A DNA stretch of 50,400 bases, from the NCBI GenBank assembly GCA_014859685.1, contig JACUTU010000009.1, positions 1-50,400 on the forward strand, written 5' to 3'. This DNA comes from Sulfurospirillum sp. (GTDB lineage Bacteria; Campylobacterota; Campylobacteria; Campylobacterales; Sulfurospirillaceae). Positions 1-9,164 of the stretch are shown here, piece by piece; within the stretch, counting starts at the first letter, position 1; each line of letters begins with the position of its first letter. The notes beneath the pieces are model-generated. The model searched no databases. It saw only the letters and a program-made list of their open reading frames with translations, and was not told where the DNA came from. The position numbers and the translations under genes were made by a program.

Positions 1-112
1 ATCAAATAGCAAATTTCTACGCAAGGCGTTAGCTTTAGTGCGAGGAATTTTAGAAACATCAAATAGCAAATTTCTACGCAAGGCGTTAGCTTTAGTGCGA
101 GGAATTTTAGAA
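1..112 (+). repeat. 57-bp tandem direct repeat, two copies, upstream of argF
   Basis: Bases 1-57 are repeated from base 58; the second copy matches through base 112. Each unit carries a short stem (ACGC-AAG-GCGT) followed by GCTTTAGTGCGAGGAATTTT. The same architecture, a small hairpin followed by CTTTAGT and GAGGAATTT or GAGGGGAATTT, recurs at 47481-47530 and 50345-50385, so this is a dispersed intergenic element that happens to be duplicated here. A separate hairpin (AAGGGC-TTT-GCCCTT, 111-125) lies between it and the argF ribosome binding site. No coding potential is visible. The first copy may extend off the left edge. Confidence 0.9.
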
Positions 113-143
113 GGGCTTTGCCCTTATGAAAGGAGACATAAAA

Positions 144-1067
144 ATGAGGCATTTTTTGACATTGAAAGATTTTAGCAAAGAAGAGATTCTAGCTATGATT
201 GATCTTGCTGTGCAGATTAAGAAAGAAGCAAAAAAAAAGATTTATGAGCCTTTTTTGAAAGATCAAGTTTTAGGGATGATTTTTGAAAAAAGCAGCACCA
301 GAACTCGAGTGAGTTTTGAAGTTGGCATACATCAATTGGGAGGCAAAGGAATTTTTCTCTCATCAAATGATTTGCAATTGGGACGCGGTGAGCCTATGAA
401 AGATACTGCTCGTGTGATTAGTCGTATGGTGGATATGGTGATGATCCGCACCTTTGCACAAAGTAAGTTAGAGGAGTTTGCACGCTATTCAAAAGTACCT
501 GTTATCAGTGGCTTGAGCGATTCTTATCATCCTGTGCAATTGATGGCAGATTATCTTACTATCAAAGAGTATGGAAAAGAAAAAGATCTCGTAGTAGCCT
601 ATATCGGCGATGGAAACAATATGGCACATTCTTGGTTAATGCTTGCTTCAAAACTTGGATTTGAACTTCGAATTGCAACACCAAAAGGATATGAAGTTGA
701 TGCGGCTATACTTGCTGATGCACAAGCTTTTGCCGCACAAAGTGGTGCAAAAATCATTATAGGCAATGATCCAAAAAGTGCTTGTGAAAATGCAAGCGTT
801 ATCACAACTGATACATGGATTTCAATGGGGCAAGAGAGCGAAAAAGAGCAACGGATAAAAGATTTTGAGGGCTTTATGGTCGATGCCACCTTGATGGCAC
901 TTGCTAAAAGAGGAGCTATGTTTTTGCACTGTTTGCCGGCGTACCGTAACTATGAAGTGAGTGAAGAGGTTTTTGAAGCACACAGTGAAGAGATATTTTG
1001 CGAGGCAGAAAACAGATTGCACGCTCAAAAAGGTGTAATGGTGTGGCTTGATCGACAAAAAGATTAG
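144..1067 (+). CDS. argF: Ornithine carbamoyltransferase
   Basis: Cytosolic arginine-biosynthesis enzyme that joins carbamoyl phosphate and ornithine to give citrulline. The 307-residue product has the family length. It shows the carbamoyl-phosphate-binding STRT motif at residues 51-54, a DSYHPVQ segment near residue 125, and the HCLP ornithine/active-site motif at 262-265. An upstream in-frame ATG at 126 is possible, but AAAGGAG at 129-135 sits 8 bases before the ATG at 144 and overlaps the start of the longer form, so 144 is preferred. The gene stands alone: hemN follows after 60 bases, and upstream are repeats. No other arg gene is in the window. Identification is firm; only the start is a judgement. 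Confidence 0.95.
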   Translation: MRHFLTLKDFSKEEILAMIDLAVQIKKEAKKKIYEPFLKDQVLGMIFEKSSTRTRVSFEVGIHQLGGKGIFLSSNDLQLGRGEPMKDTARVISRMVDMVMIRTFAQSKLEEFARYSKVPVISGLSDSYHPVQLMADYLTIKEYGKEKDLVVAYIGDGNNMAHSWLMLASKLGFELRIATPKGYEVDAAILADAQAFAAQSGAKIIIGNDPKSACENASVITTDTWISMGQESEKEQRIKDFEGFMVDATLMALAKRGAMFLHCLPAYRNYEVSEEVFEAHSEEIFCEAENRLHAQKGVMVWLDRQKD

Positions 1068-1127
1068 ATTTGTCAAATATTAAAAAAAGAGTTTTATACT
1101 GTTTTTTAAAAAACTAAAAGAGATAAT

Positions 1128-2495
1128 ATGATAGATTTTGAACAATTTTCCAAGTATTCCAAGCCAGGTCCTCGATATACGAGCTATCCAACAGCCCCAG
1201 AGTTTCACGAGGGTTTTGGTGCGAAAGAGTATGCTGCGATTTTGCATAAAAGAGATAAAAACAGAAGCCTTTCGCTTTATTTTCATCTGCCTTTTTGTGC
1301 AAGTGCATGTTATTTTTGTGGTTGCAATGTGGTTTATACCTCAAAAGAGGATAAAAAAGAACGCTACATCAGCTATCTTGAGAAAGAGTTGGCTATCCTC
1401 TCAACCCATCTTGATACAAGTGCGCAAGTGATTCAGATGCATTTTGGTGGAGGTACGCCTACTTATTTTAACGCGGAGCAACTTGAGCGAATCATTAAAC
1501 TTATCAAAGGGTATTTTAAAAATTTTAGTAATGACGCTGAGATTAGTTGTGAGATAGATCCTCGTTATCTCGATAGCGATCAGGTGCGAGTGCTTGTTGC
1601 CAATGGATTTAATCGTGTGAGCTTTGGTGTACAAGATTTTAATGAAACAGTACAAAAAGCAATCCACCGAATCCAGCCTTACGAAGTTACAAAAAATGCT
1701 GTGGATATGGTGCGAAAAGCTGGTATAAAATCGGTCAATATGGATCTCATTTATGGACTTCCTTATCAGAGTTTTGAGAGCTTTCAAGAGACTTTGCATC
1801 AAGCGTTGAGCCTTGGTACTGATAGATTTGCGGTGTTCAATTATGCACATGTACCATGGATGAAAAAAACGATGCGAAAAATCGATGAAACTACCTTGCC
1901 AACACCGACTCAAAAGCTTGCTATTTTGCGATATACCATCGATTATCTTACAAAAAATGGCTTGAAGATGATAGGTATGGATCACTTTGCAAAACCAAAT
2001 GACGAGCTTTTTTTAGCGATAGAAAAAGGCGAATTGCATAGAAATTTTCAAGGCTACACTACAAAAGGTGGCGCTGATCTTATTGGTATTGGGCTTACAA
2101 GTATTGGCGAGGGAACGGCGCATTATGTACAAAACTTTAAAGATATGCACGCATATGAAACCGCACTTGATGCCGGTGTTTTACCGGTGCATCGAGGTAT
2201 TACGCTGAGTGAAGATGATGTACTTCGTAAAGCAGTAATTATGGAGATGATGAGCAACTTTAAGCTTGATATTGTCAAGATAGAGCAACAATTTGGAATA
2301 GATTTTAGAGTATATTTTGCAGATGCTTTGGAGGCACTCAAGCCTTTTGAAACAGAGGGACTTTTGAGTATCAATGCAAAAAGTATAAGTGTAAGTCCAA
2401 CAGGCGGGATGCTTATACGCAATATAGCGATGCCATTTGATGCGTATTTGCAAAAAATTCCTGAAGCAAATCGAAGATTTTCAAAGACAGTATGA
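1128..2495 (+). CDS. hemN: Oxygen-independent coproporphyrinogen III oxidase (radical SAM)
   Basis: Cytosolic radical-SAM enzyme that decarboxylates coproporphyrinogen III to protoporphyrinogen IX without oxygen. The radical-SAM cysteines are C57, C61 and C64 (CxxxCxxC), followed by C66, as in true HemN. An HFGGGTPTYF segment lies downstream, and the 455-residue length fits HemN rather than the shorter HemW. Its stop overlaps the start of the Fe-S oxidoreductase by four bases (ATGA type), so the two are translationally coupled. With hemJ two genes on, the cluster covers consecutive late heme steps. The ribosome binding site before 1128 is weak (AAAAGAGATAAT). Confidence 0.95.
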   Translation: MIDFEQFSKYSKPGPRYTSYPTAPEFHEGFGAKEYAAILHKRDKNRSLSLYFHLPFCASACYFCGCNVVYTSKEDKKERYISYLEKELAILSTHLDTSAQVIQMHFGGGTPTYFNAEQLERIIKLIKGYFKNFSNDAEISCEIDPRYLDSDQVRVLVANGFNRVSFGVQDFNETVQKAIHRIQPYEVTKNAVDMVRKAGIKSVNMDLIYGLPYQSFESFQETLHQALSLGTDRFAVFNYAHVPWMKKTMRKIDETTLPTPTQKLAILRYTIDYLTKNGLKMIGMDHFAKPNDELFLAIEKGELHRNFQGYTTKGGADLIGIGLTSIGEGTAHYVQNFKDMHAYETALDAGVLPVHRGITLSEDDVLRKAVIMEMMSNFKLDIVKIEQQFGIDFRVYFADALEALKPFETEGLLSINAKSISVSPTGGMLIRNIAMPFDAYLQKIPEANRRFSKTV

Positions 2496-3763
2496 TGCAA
2501 TTTAACTACACCAAAATAAGCGATGCTTGCATAAAATGTGGCAAATGTATTCCTACATGTACGATCCATCAAGTAAACCCAGATGAAACCACCAGCCCAC
2601 GAGGTTTTTTAGAACTTTTAGGTGCGTATCAGGCTGGGCATCTTGAACTTGATAAAAATGCCAAAGATATTTTTGAGAGTTGCTTTTTGTGTACCAACTG
2701 CGTGGACGCGTGTCCAAATGATTTACCAGTTGATATGATTATCGAGCAAGTTCGTGATGATATAGCGAAAAAGTTTGGCATTGCTTGGTACAAGAGACTT
2801 GTTTTTTTCTTCTTACGCAATAGAAAATTTATGGATATAGCAGCAAAATTTGGTTTTGTTTTCCAGTCTTGTGGCTTTAAGATAGATCCAGCAAGAAGCT
2901 CTATGTCTTTGCGTAACATTCCCCTTGTAAAAATGCGAAGGCTTATTCCAAGTTTGAAGCAAAAAACTTTTCTCAACACTTATCCAGAAGTGATTCGTAA
3001 CGGCGGCAAAGGTAAAGTTGGGATTTTTATAGGTTGTTTAGCTAATTACATGTATACCGATATTGGCAAATCACTTTTAGAGATTTTGAAAGTCTTGCAA
3101 ATAGATGCGTATCTCATCAAGCAGCAACGATGTTGTGGTGCGCCAATGTATTTTACGGGTGATTTTGCAAGTGTAGACGCATTGGCTAAATTCAATATCG
3201 AATACATTGAGAGTTTTAAAAATGAGCTAGATGCGATCATCATTCCAGAGGCTACATGTAGTGCTATGATCAAAGAAGATTATGTGCATTTTTTTCATGA
3301 TCAGCCAACTTGGCAAGCTCGAGCAGAAGCGATTAAGCCACTCATCTATATGGCTACTGAATATTTAGAAAAGAAAACTGATTTGGCTAGTGTGTTGGCA
3401 AAAAAAGAAAAAAAACCTTTCAGTATCACTTATCATGATCCATGCCATGCTCGAAAAATGCAGGGTATTTTTCAAGAGCCACGACACCTTTTAGCACAAA
3501 ATTATGTGATGAAAGAGATGAGTGATCCAAATCGTTGCTGTGGCTTTGGAGGCGTAACGATGCAGAGTGAAAAATACCACTTTGCAAAAGCTGCTGGTAT
3601 GCCAAAAGCTGCGATGATTCGTGATGCAAAGACTGATTTTGTAAGTGCTGAATGCAGTGCTTGTCGTATGCAGCTGAGTGATGCCATGTACCATCAAAGC
3701 GTAGATGTAATCTTTAAAAATCCTATAGAACTTATAGCAGAAGCACTCAAAGAGGAGGAATAA
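2492..3763 (+). CDS. CCG-domain iron-sulfur oxidoreductase (GlpC/LutA/GlcF-like)
   Basis: A 423-residue protein with two ferredoxin-type [4Fe-4S] motifs near the N-terminus (C13/C16/C19/C23 and C64/C67/C70/C74), followed by two cysteine-rich CCG domains (CCGAPMYF and CCGFGGV). This is the layout of the GlpC, LutA and GlcF subunits that pass electrons from a flavin dehydrogenase towards quinone or another acceptor. No flavin partner is adjacent. Instead it is coupled by a four-base overlap to hemN and abuts hemJ. A Helicobacter pylori gene next to hemN is annotated glpC (from memory), so the pairing looks conserved. Substrate and partner cannot be read from the sequence. A role as electron acceptor for heme synthesis is inference only. 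Confidence 0.85.
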   Translation: MMQFNYTKISDACIKCGKCIPTCTIHQVNPDETTSPRGFLELLGAYQAGHLELDKNAKDIFESCFLCTNCVDACPNDLPVDMIIEQVRDDIAKKFGIAWYKRLVFFFLRNRKFMDIAAKFGFVFQSCGFKIDPARSSMSLRNIPLVKMRRLIPSLKQKTFLNTYPEVIRNGGKGKVGIFIGCLANYMYTDIGKSLLEILKVLQIDAYLIKQQRCCGAPMYFTGDFASVDALAKFNIEYIESFKNELDAIIIPEATCSAMIKEDYVHFFHDQPTWQARAEAIKPLIYMATEYLEKKTDLASVLAKKEKKPFSITYHDPCHARKMQGIFQEPRHLLAQNYVMKEMSDPNRCCGFGGVTMQSEKYHFAKAAGMPKAAMIRDAKTDFVSAECSACRMQLSDAMYHQSVDVIFKNPIELIAEALKEEE

Positions 3764-4333
3764 ATGGAGTATTATCAGTATATTTTGATTTTTCATATTT
3801 TGTCATTTTTATCATGGATGGCGGGACTTTTTTACTTACCACGCTTGTTTGTGTATCACGCAGAACACATGGATAAGCCAGATTTTGTGAAAATAGTTTC
3901 GATACAGGAGTATAAGCTGTACAAATATATAGATTTTCCAGCTATGCTTGCTACCGTGTTGAGCGGTATAGTATTGTTTGCTCTTAACAGCGGACTTTTT
4001 GATATAGGTATATGGGCGTATGCAAAGATATTAGCTATTATTTTACTTGTAGGATATGATCTTTCTATGAATTATTATAGAAAAGAGTTGCTCAAAGGTA
4101 CATGTAGGCGAAGTGGCAAGTTTTTTAGAGCATATAACGAGTTCCCAACGCTACTTTCGATCTTGATAGTAACTTATGTTGTCTTAAAAGATGTGCCTCT
4201 GGTTTTCACGCTAATTATGGTTGTAATCTTTGCACTGATAGTACGAGTTTTGCTCAAACACGCCAAAGAACCAAACCTTAAAGTAGCAGAATATGAGCTA
4301 GCAAAGTTGCAAGATGAAGAAAATTCTTTATAA
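3764..4333 (+). CDS. hemJ: HemJ-family protoporphyrinogen IX oxidase
   Basis: Inner-membrane protein of the HemJ (UPF0093) family, which oxidises protoporphyrinogen IX to protoporphyrin IX. Family hallmarks are visible: a histidine in the first membrane segment (H11), the WMAGLFYLPRLFVYH signature at 18-32, and a lysine in a later helix (K88). Four to five hydrophobic helices are present. At 189 residues it is longer than the usual 140-150, with the extra length at the C-terminal side. The ATG abuts the preceding stop, with AGGAGG just upstream. It directly follows hemN in the pathway, which supports the assignment. Confidence 0.85.
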   Translation: MEYYQYILIFHILSFLSWMAGLFYLPRLFVYHAEHMDKPDFVKIVSIQEYKLYKYIDFPAMLATVLSGIVLFALNSGLFDIGIWAYAKILAIILLVGYDLSMNYYRKELLKGTCRRSGKFFRAYNEFPTLLSILIVTYVVLKDVPLVFTLIMVVIFALIVRVLLKHAKEPNLKVAEYELAKLQDEENSL

Positions 4334-4339
4334 AAATAT

Positions 4340-4500
4340 ACGCATCAAGTAACTGCTGTTATGCACTAAAACAAATGCGTCCGTTTTCCTAAAGAAACCT
4401 CGTTTTTTAGCAGAAACAAATGCTCCTACAGTCCCCTAAAGCGACGAAAAGAGTACTTTTTGAGAAAATGAGAGGTATTTACGAACTTTTTCACCAAGAT
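4340..4500 (-). repeat. Dispersed hairpin-rich intergenic repeat, copy 1
   Basis: Read on the minus strand, this stretch matches 21423-21556. A block of about 56 bases beginning AAAGTTCGTA and ending CTTTAGGGG differs at only about five positions. After a gap region the copies align again at GCATTTGT, AAAACGGACG and TTTTAGTGC(A/G)TAACA. Each copy folds into several short stems whose sequences differ while pairing is largely kept, for example AAAAG-TACT-CTTTT here versus CGAAAAG-TACC-CTTTTCG there. No open reading frame is shared. It fills most of the 205-base gap between hemJ and lgt. It could be a structured RNA, a MITE-like element or a REP-like sequence. Confidence 0.85.
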
Positions 4501-4538
4501 GCGTAAGGTTGATCAGGTAACTAAGAAAAGGAATTTAA

Positions 4539-5372
4539 TTGCAATTTTGGAATGATATTTATTCACATTTTGATCCAGTGGCTTTTAGCGTGGGTTCTGT
4601 GGGTGTGCATTGGTATGGAATTATGTATGTGTTGGCACTTTTGAGTGCGCTTGGGGCTGCGAAATGGTTTTGTAAGCGAGATAAGTTACCTTTTTCAGAT
4701 GAGCTTTTAGATAAGTATTTTATCTGGGTTGAGGTAGGTGTTATATTGGGTGCTCGTTTTGGTTATATACTTTTTTATGATCCACAAACGAGCTACTATG
4801 TAAGTCATCCATGGCAAATCTTCAATCCATTTGCGTCAGATGGCTCTTTTGTTGGTATTCGTGGCATGAGTTATCACGGGGCGCTATTGGGATTTTTGGT
4901 AGCAACGATAGGTTTTCATTATAAAAATAAAACAAATACTTTTGCACTTTTGGATTTGGTTGCCATAAGTGTTCCGATTGGTTACATTTTTGGCAGAATC
5001 GGCAATTTTCTCAATCAAGAACTTGTTGGACGCACAACCGATGTTCCGTGGGGTATCTTTGTAGAGGGTGCTTTGAGGCATCCATCGCAATTGTATGAAG
5101 CATTTTTGGAAGGTTTTTTAGTCTTTATTGTGCTTTACATGTATAGAAGATACAAAAGATTTGATGGCGAACTTATAGCCTTATATGCTCTTTTGTATTC
5201 GCTTGCAAGGTTTGTAGCAGAATTTTACAGACAACCAGATAAGCAGATAGGATTTGTATATAAAGATTGGCTAAGTATGGGACAATTACTCTCATTTTTT
5301 GTCGTATTTATGGGTATTTCTCTCTACATGTATCTTTTTTTCCAATCAAAAAATAAGCAACATAAAAAATAA
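4539..5372 (+). CDS. lgt: Prolipoprotein diacylglyceryl transferase
   Basis: Inner-membrane enzyme that transfers diacylglycerol from phosphatidylglycerol to the lipobox cysteine of prolipoproteins, the first step of lipoprotein maturation. The 277-residue product has about seven hydrophobic helices, the HGALLGF segment, the Lgt signature [10 protein letters not shown] with its essential arginine region, and HPSQLYEA. The start is a TTG at 4539 behind AAAAGGA. It stands alone between the dispersed repeat and frdCAB. Several predicted lipid-anchored proteins, such as the one at 22048, would be its substrates. Confidence 0.96.
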   Translation: MQFWNDIYSHFDPVAFSVGSVGVHWYGIMYVLALLSALGAAKWFCKRDKLPFSDELLDKYFIWVEVGVILGARFGYILFYDPQTSYYVSHPWQIFNPFASDGSFVGIRGMSYHGALLGFLVATIGFHYKNKTNTFALLDLVAISVPIGYIFGRIGNFLNQELVGRTTDVPWGIFVEGALRHPSQLYEAFLEGFLVFIVLYMYRRYKRFDGELIALYALLYSLARFVAEFYRQPDKQIGFVYKDWLSMGQLLSFFVVFMGISLYMYLFFQSKNKQHKK

Positions 5373-5559
5373 TAAACCACAACAAAATATCTTTGAAAGT
5401 CCCTTTTTTCTCCCAAAAAAGACGGTAAAATACTCTAATTTGGCACTAAAATTTATTGAAAAATGTATCTTTTTTACATAACAAAAATTTAATGCTAAAA
5501 GTAGTAATATTGACGCAAATACGCAAATTGTGAATACATTATCACAGAAAGGATGTATA

Positions 5560-6342
5560 GTGAGTGAACTCATTGAGGGTTTTTTAGGTAAGTCAATCGA
5601 GGGGCGAAAAAGTAGATTGCCCGCAAAGCTCGATTATCTTCAGAGTGCAACAGGCTTGTTTTTAGGCTTGTTTATGTGGGGGCATATGTTCTTTGTTTCA
5701 TCTATTTTGATAAGCAAAGATTTTATGTATGCAGTGGCGAGGTTTTTTGAGGGTAGTTTCATCTTCGAAGAGCCAAAACCAGGTTTGGTTTCTATCGTAG
5801 TTGCGGTAGTTTTTTTAATTTTTATTGTACATGCCGCACTTGGTATGCGAAAGTTACCTGCCAATTTTAGACAATGGCAAGTGTATCGTACGCATATGAA
5901 GATGATGAGTCATGAGGATACAACACTATGGTTCATACAAGCTATTACAGGCTTTGCTATGTTTTTTATGGGATCAGCTCATCTTTTCTTGATGCTCACA
6001 CAACCATCAACCATAGGACCATTTGGTTCGGGTGATCGTATGGTATTTATGTGGCCATTTTATCTTCTGCTTCTTCTAGCAGTTGAGTTTCATGGTGGTA
6101 TTGGTTTGTACCGACTCAGTGTCAAATGGGGTTGGTTTGAGGGTGAAAATGCAAAGCAAACACGAGCAACACTCAAAAAAGTAAAATGGGCTATAACCGT
6201 TTTCTTTTTAGCTTTGGGTACATTGACCCTTGTTGCGTATCTCAAAATAGGTCTTGAAAATATTGACCAAAACCGTGTTGGACAAAAGTACGCGCCAACA
6301 ACACAGATTCATGAGATATATCAAGCAAAGGTTAGGGCATAA
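5560..6342 (+). CDS. frdC: Fumarate reductase cytochrome b subunit (di-heme)
   Basis: Membrane anchor of the quinol:fumarate reductase, passing electrons from menaquinol through two b hemes to FrdB. The 260-residue protein aligns by eye with the Wolinella succinogenes subunit. Four histidines, H42, H91, H141 and H178, sit where the Wolinella heme ligands H44, H93, H143 and H182 lie, and E64 corresponds to the E-pathway Glu66. The GTG at 5560 is chosen because AGAAAGGA lies 7 bases upstream and the Wolinella N-terminus starts at about this place; a longer form from 5530 lacks a good binding site. First gene of frdCAB, with two bases between it and frdA. Confidence 0.95.
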   Translation: MSELIEGFLGKSIEGRKSRLPAKLDYLQSATGLFLGLFMWGHMFFVSSILISKDFMYAVARFFEGSFIFEEPKPGLVSIVVAVVFLIFIVHAALGMRKLPANFRQWQVYRTHMKMMSHEDTTLWFIQAITGFAMFFMGSAHLFLMLTQPSTIGPFGSGDRMVFMWPFYLLLLLAVEFHGGIGLYRLSVKWGWFEGENAKQTRATLKKVKWAITVFFLALGTLTLVAYLKIGLENIDQNRVGQKYAPTTQIHEIYQAKVRA

Positions 6343-6344
6343 AA

Positions 6345-8330
6345 ATGAATGTAAAATATTGTGACGCGCTAGTAATAGGTGGCGGACTTGCAGGTCTTAG
6401 AGCCGCAGTTGCTGCCCAATCAAAAGGTTTAAGTACGACAGTTTTGTCATTGGTTCCAGTAAAAAGATCGCATTCAGCAGCTGCACAAGGTGGTATGCAA
6501 GCGAGTATTGGTAATTCAAAAATGAGCCGTGGCGACAATGAAGATGTCCACTTTGCAGACACTGTTAAGGGTAGCGACTGGGGTTGTGACCAAGAAGTTG
6601 CAAGAATGTTTGTAACAACAGCTCCAAAGGCAATCCGACAATTAGCAAGCTGGGGCGTGCCGTGGACTAGGATAACAAAAGGTCCACGCGAAGCGGTTAT
6701 GAATGCCGAACGAACAACAATCGTTGAAGATGAAGAAGTGCATGGGTATATCCACTCTCGTGACTTTGGTGGTACAAAAAAATGGCGAACATGCTTTACG
6801 GCTGATGCAACAGGTCACACAATGCTCTATGGTGTTGCAAATGAAGCATTAAAACATAATGTAAGCATTGAAGATAGAAAAGAAGCTATCTCTCTTATCG
6901 TTGAAAATGAACGATGCTATGGTGCTATAGTGCGTGATCTTGTAAGTGGGGAATTGTGTGCATATCTTGCAAAAGGAACTCTCGTTGCAACTGGTGGATA
7001 TGGAAGAGTGTACAAGCAAACTACAAACGCCGTTATTTGTGAGGGTATTGGTGCTGCTTTAGTGCTTGAAAGTGGCGTTGGTATGCTTGGAAATATGGAA
7101 GCGGTACAATTTCATCCAACACCAATAGTGCCATCAGGCATTCTTTTAACTGAAGGCTGTCGTGGTGATGGCGGTGTACTTCGTGATGTGGATGGTTACC
7201 GATTTATGCCAGATTATGAGCCTGAGAAAAAAGAACTTGCGAGCCGTGATGTTGTGAGCAGAAGAATGCTTGAACACATCCGCAATGGAAAAGGTGTTCC
7301 ATCTCCTTATGGTCACCATTTGTGGCTTGATATCTCCATCTTAGGACGCGAACATATCGAGAAAAACCTCAGAGATGTACAAGAAATTTGTATGATATTT
7401 AACGGCATTGATCCAGCCGATGAGGGTCCAAAAGGTTGGGCGCCAGTGCTTCCAATGCAACACTACTCTATGGGTGGTATCAAAACAAAACCAACAGGTG
7501 AATCCCCAACACTTAAAGGACTTTTTTCATGTGGTGAAGCTGCGTGCTGGGATATGCACGGGTTTAATAGACTTGGTGGAAATTCCGTGAGTGAAACTGT
7601 TGTTGCCGGTATGATTGTTGGTGATTATTTTGCACAATTTTGTGCTAGTAACGAAATAGATATAAGCTCAGCAACACTCCAAAAAGCAGTAGATGAAAAA
7701 ACACAATATATCAATGATTTGCTCGCAAAAGAGGGTGCAAATGATGTATTTGAGATCAAAAATCGCATGAAAGAGATCATGTGGGAAAAAGTTGCTATCG
7801 TAAGAAATGAAGAGGGCTTGAATAGCGCTGTAAAAGAGCTTGAAGAGTTGTATAAAAAATCACTTGATGTCAAAGTCACATCTAAATCTCTTGCTGCAAA
7901 TCCACATCTTGAAGAAGCATACAGAGTCCCTATGATGCTCAAAGTTGCGTTATGTATTGCTATGGGTGCATTGAAAAGACAAGAAAGCAGGGGCGCACAT
8001 TATAGAGAAGATTATCTTATGCGAGATGATAAAAACTGGCTCAAGCGAACGCTTACTTCATGGAAACAAGGTGACACGCTGCCAACTGTAAACTATGAGC
8101 AACTAGACATTATGAAGATGGAAATGCCACCAGCATTCCGTGGATATGGTGCAAAAGGTATGCTCATTGAAAATGAATTGAGTATTAAAAGACAAGAAGA
8201 GGTTGATCGCATTCGTGAAGAAATGGAATCTGCGGGTAAAGATCGACATGAAATTCAAGAAGCGCTTATGCCTTTTGAATTACAACCATACTTTAAAGCT
8301 AGAAATGAGAGATTTGGAGATGCAAAATGA
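6345..8330 (+). CDS. frdA: Fumarate reductase flavoprotein subunit
   Basis: Catalytic subunit that reduces fumarate to succinate on the cytoplasmic side of the membrane. It shows the dinucleotide fold GGGLAG at residues 12-17, H43 in HSAAAQGG (the usual covalent FAD attachment site), the QFHPTP active-site segment, EGCRGDGG, and the C-terminal flavoprotein domain. Its 661 residues match the family. It overlaps frdB by four bases. The frdCAB order and close match to Wolinella favour a respiratory fumarate reductase, although such enzymes can also act as succinate dehydrogenase. Confidence 0.97.
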   Translation: MNVKYCDALVIGGGLAGLRAAVAAQSKGLSTTVLSLVPVKRSHSAAAQGGMQASIGNSKMSRGDNEDVHFADTVKGSDWGCDQEVARMFVTTAPKAIRQLASWGVPWTRITKGPREAVMNAERTTIVEDEEVHGYIHSRDFGGTKKWRTCFTADATGHTMLYGVANEALKHNVSIEDRKEAISLIVENERCYGAIVRDLVSGELCAYLAKGTLVATGGYGRVYKQTTNAVICEGIGAALVLESGVGMLGNMEAVQFHPTPIVPSGILLTEGCRGDGGVLRDVDGYRFMPDYEPEKKELASRDVVSRRMLEHIRNGKGVPSPYGHHLWLDISILGREHIEKNLRDVQEICMIFNGIDPADEGPKGWAPVLPMQHYSMGGIKTKPTGESPTLKGLFSCGEAACWDMHGFNRLGGNSVSETVVAGMIVGDYFAQFCASNEIDISSATLQKAVDEKTQYINDLLAKEGANDVFEIKNRMKEIMWEKVAIVRNEEGLNSAVKELEELYKKSLDVKVTSKSLAANPHLEEAYRVPMMLKVALCIAMGALKRQESRGAHYREDYLMRDDKNWLKRTLTSWKQGDTLPTVNYEQLDIMKMEMPPAFRGYGAKGMLIENELSIKRQEEVDRIREEMESAGKDRHEIQEALMPFELQPYFKARNERFGDAK

Positions 8331-9046
8331 GTAGAACGATAACTATAAAAGCCCTAAAATACAATCCAAATTCAAAGGTCTCAAAGCCACATGTAGCAGA
8401 ATATAAACTCGAAGAAACTGATGGGATGACACTTTTTGTTGCACTCTCAAAGATACGAGAAACGATGGATCCAGATCTTTCATTTGATTTTGTTTGTCGT
8501 GCTGGTATCTGCGGTAGTTGCGGTATGATGGTCAATGGCAAGCCAGCGCTCGCATGTCGTACCTTGACAAAAAATTATGAAAGTGGCGTGCTTGAACTTT
8601 TTCCTATGCCTGCTTTTAAGCTCATCAAAGATCTTTCGGTTGATACAGGTAATTGGATGAACGATATGAGCAAGCGGGTTGAGAGTTGGATTCATACAAA
8701 TGAAGAGGTAGATTTTTCAAAACTTGAAAAACCAATTGAACCAGAAGTCGCTCAAGAAGTATTTGAACTCGATCGCTGTATCGAATGTGGTATTTGTGTG
8801 GCTGCTTGTGGTACTAAATTGATGCGACCAAACTTTGTGGGCGCTGTTGGACTCAACCGTGTTGCAAGATTTGAACTTGACCCACACGATAACCGTACTA
8901 TCGAAGATTACTATGAATTAGTTGGTGATGATGATGGTATCTTTGGATGCATGAGTTTGCTTGCATGTGAAGATAATTGTCCTAAACACTTGCCATTACA
9001 AAGTAAAATAGCTTATATGAGACGCAAACTCGTTTCTCTTCGCTAA
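8327..9046 (+). CDS. frdB: Fumarate reductase iron-sulfur subunit
   Basis: Electron-transfer subunit linking FrdC hemes to the FrdA flavin. The [2Fe-2S] ligands are in [10 protein letters not shown] plus the later LACRTL cysteine. The C-terminal ferredoxin domain has [12 protein letters not shown] and [13 protein letters not shown], which supply the [4Fe-4S] and [3Fe-4S] clusters. Its 239 residues match the Wolinella-type subunit. The start overlaps the frdA stop by four bases. It ends the frd operon and is followed by an inverted repeat. Confidence 0.97.
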   Translation: MSRTITIKALKYNPNSKVSKPHVAEYKLEETDGMTLFVALSKIRETMDPDLSFDFVCRAGICGSCGMMVNGKPALACRTLTKNYESGVLELFPMPAFKLIKDLSVDTGNWMNDMSKRVESWIHTNEEVDFSKLEKPIEPEVAQEVFELDRCIECGICVAACGTKLMRPNFVGAVGLNRVARFELDPHDNRTIEDYYELVGDDDGIFGCMSLLACEDNCPKHLPLQSKIAYMRRKLVSLR

Positions 9047-9049
9047 TTT

Positions 9050-9079
9050 TTAGAGAAGGGGAAATATCCTCTTCTCTAA
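9050..9079 (+). terminator. Probable terminator after frdB
   Basis: The arms TTAGAGAAG and CTTCTCTAA form a 9-bp stem four bases after the frdB stop. The following tract (CTTTCCTT) is only moderately T-rich, so termination is likely but not certain. Confidence 0.5.
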
Positions 9080-9164
9080 CTTTCCTTAAAAATTACATGT
9101 AAATGTTTAATAATTTATGAATTATAAAAAATATTGATATAATTTTCACTAAAAAAAGAGAACT

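Noticed and set aside
126-143. Longer argF start at ATG 126
   Set aside because: The ribosome binding site AAAGGAG lies inside this extension, and OTC homologues start at the ATG at 144.
1401-1985. Long minus-strand open frame (194 codons) inside hemN
   Set aside because: It is a shadow of hemN codon usage; the translated sequence is low in family-like features and hemN is certain.
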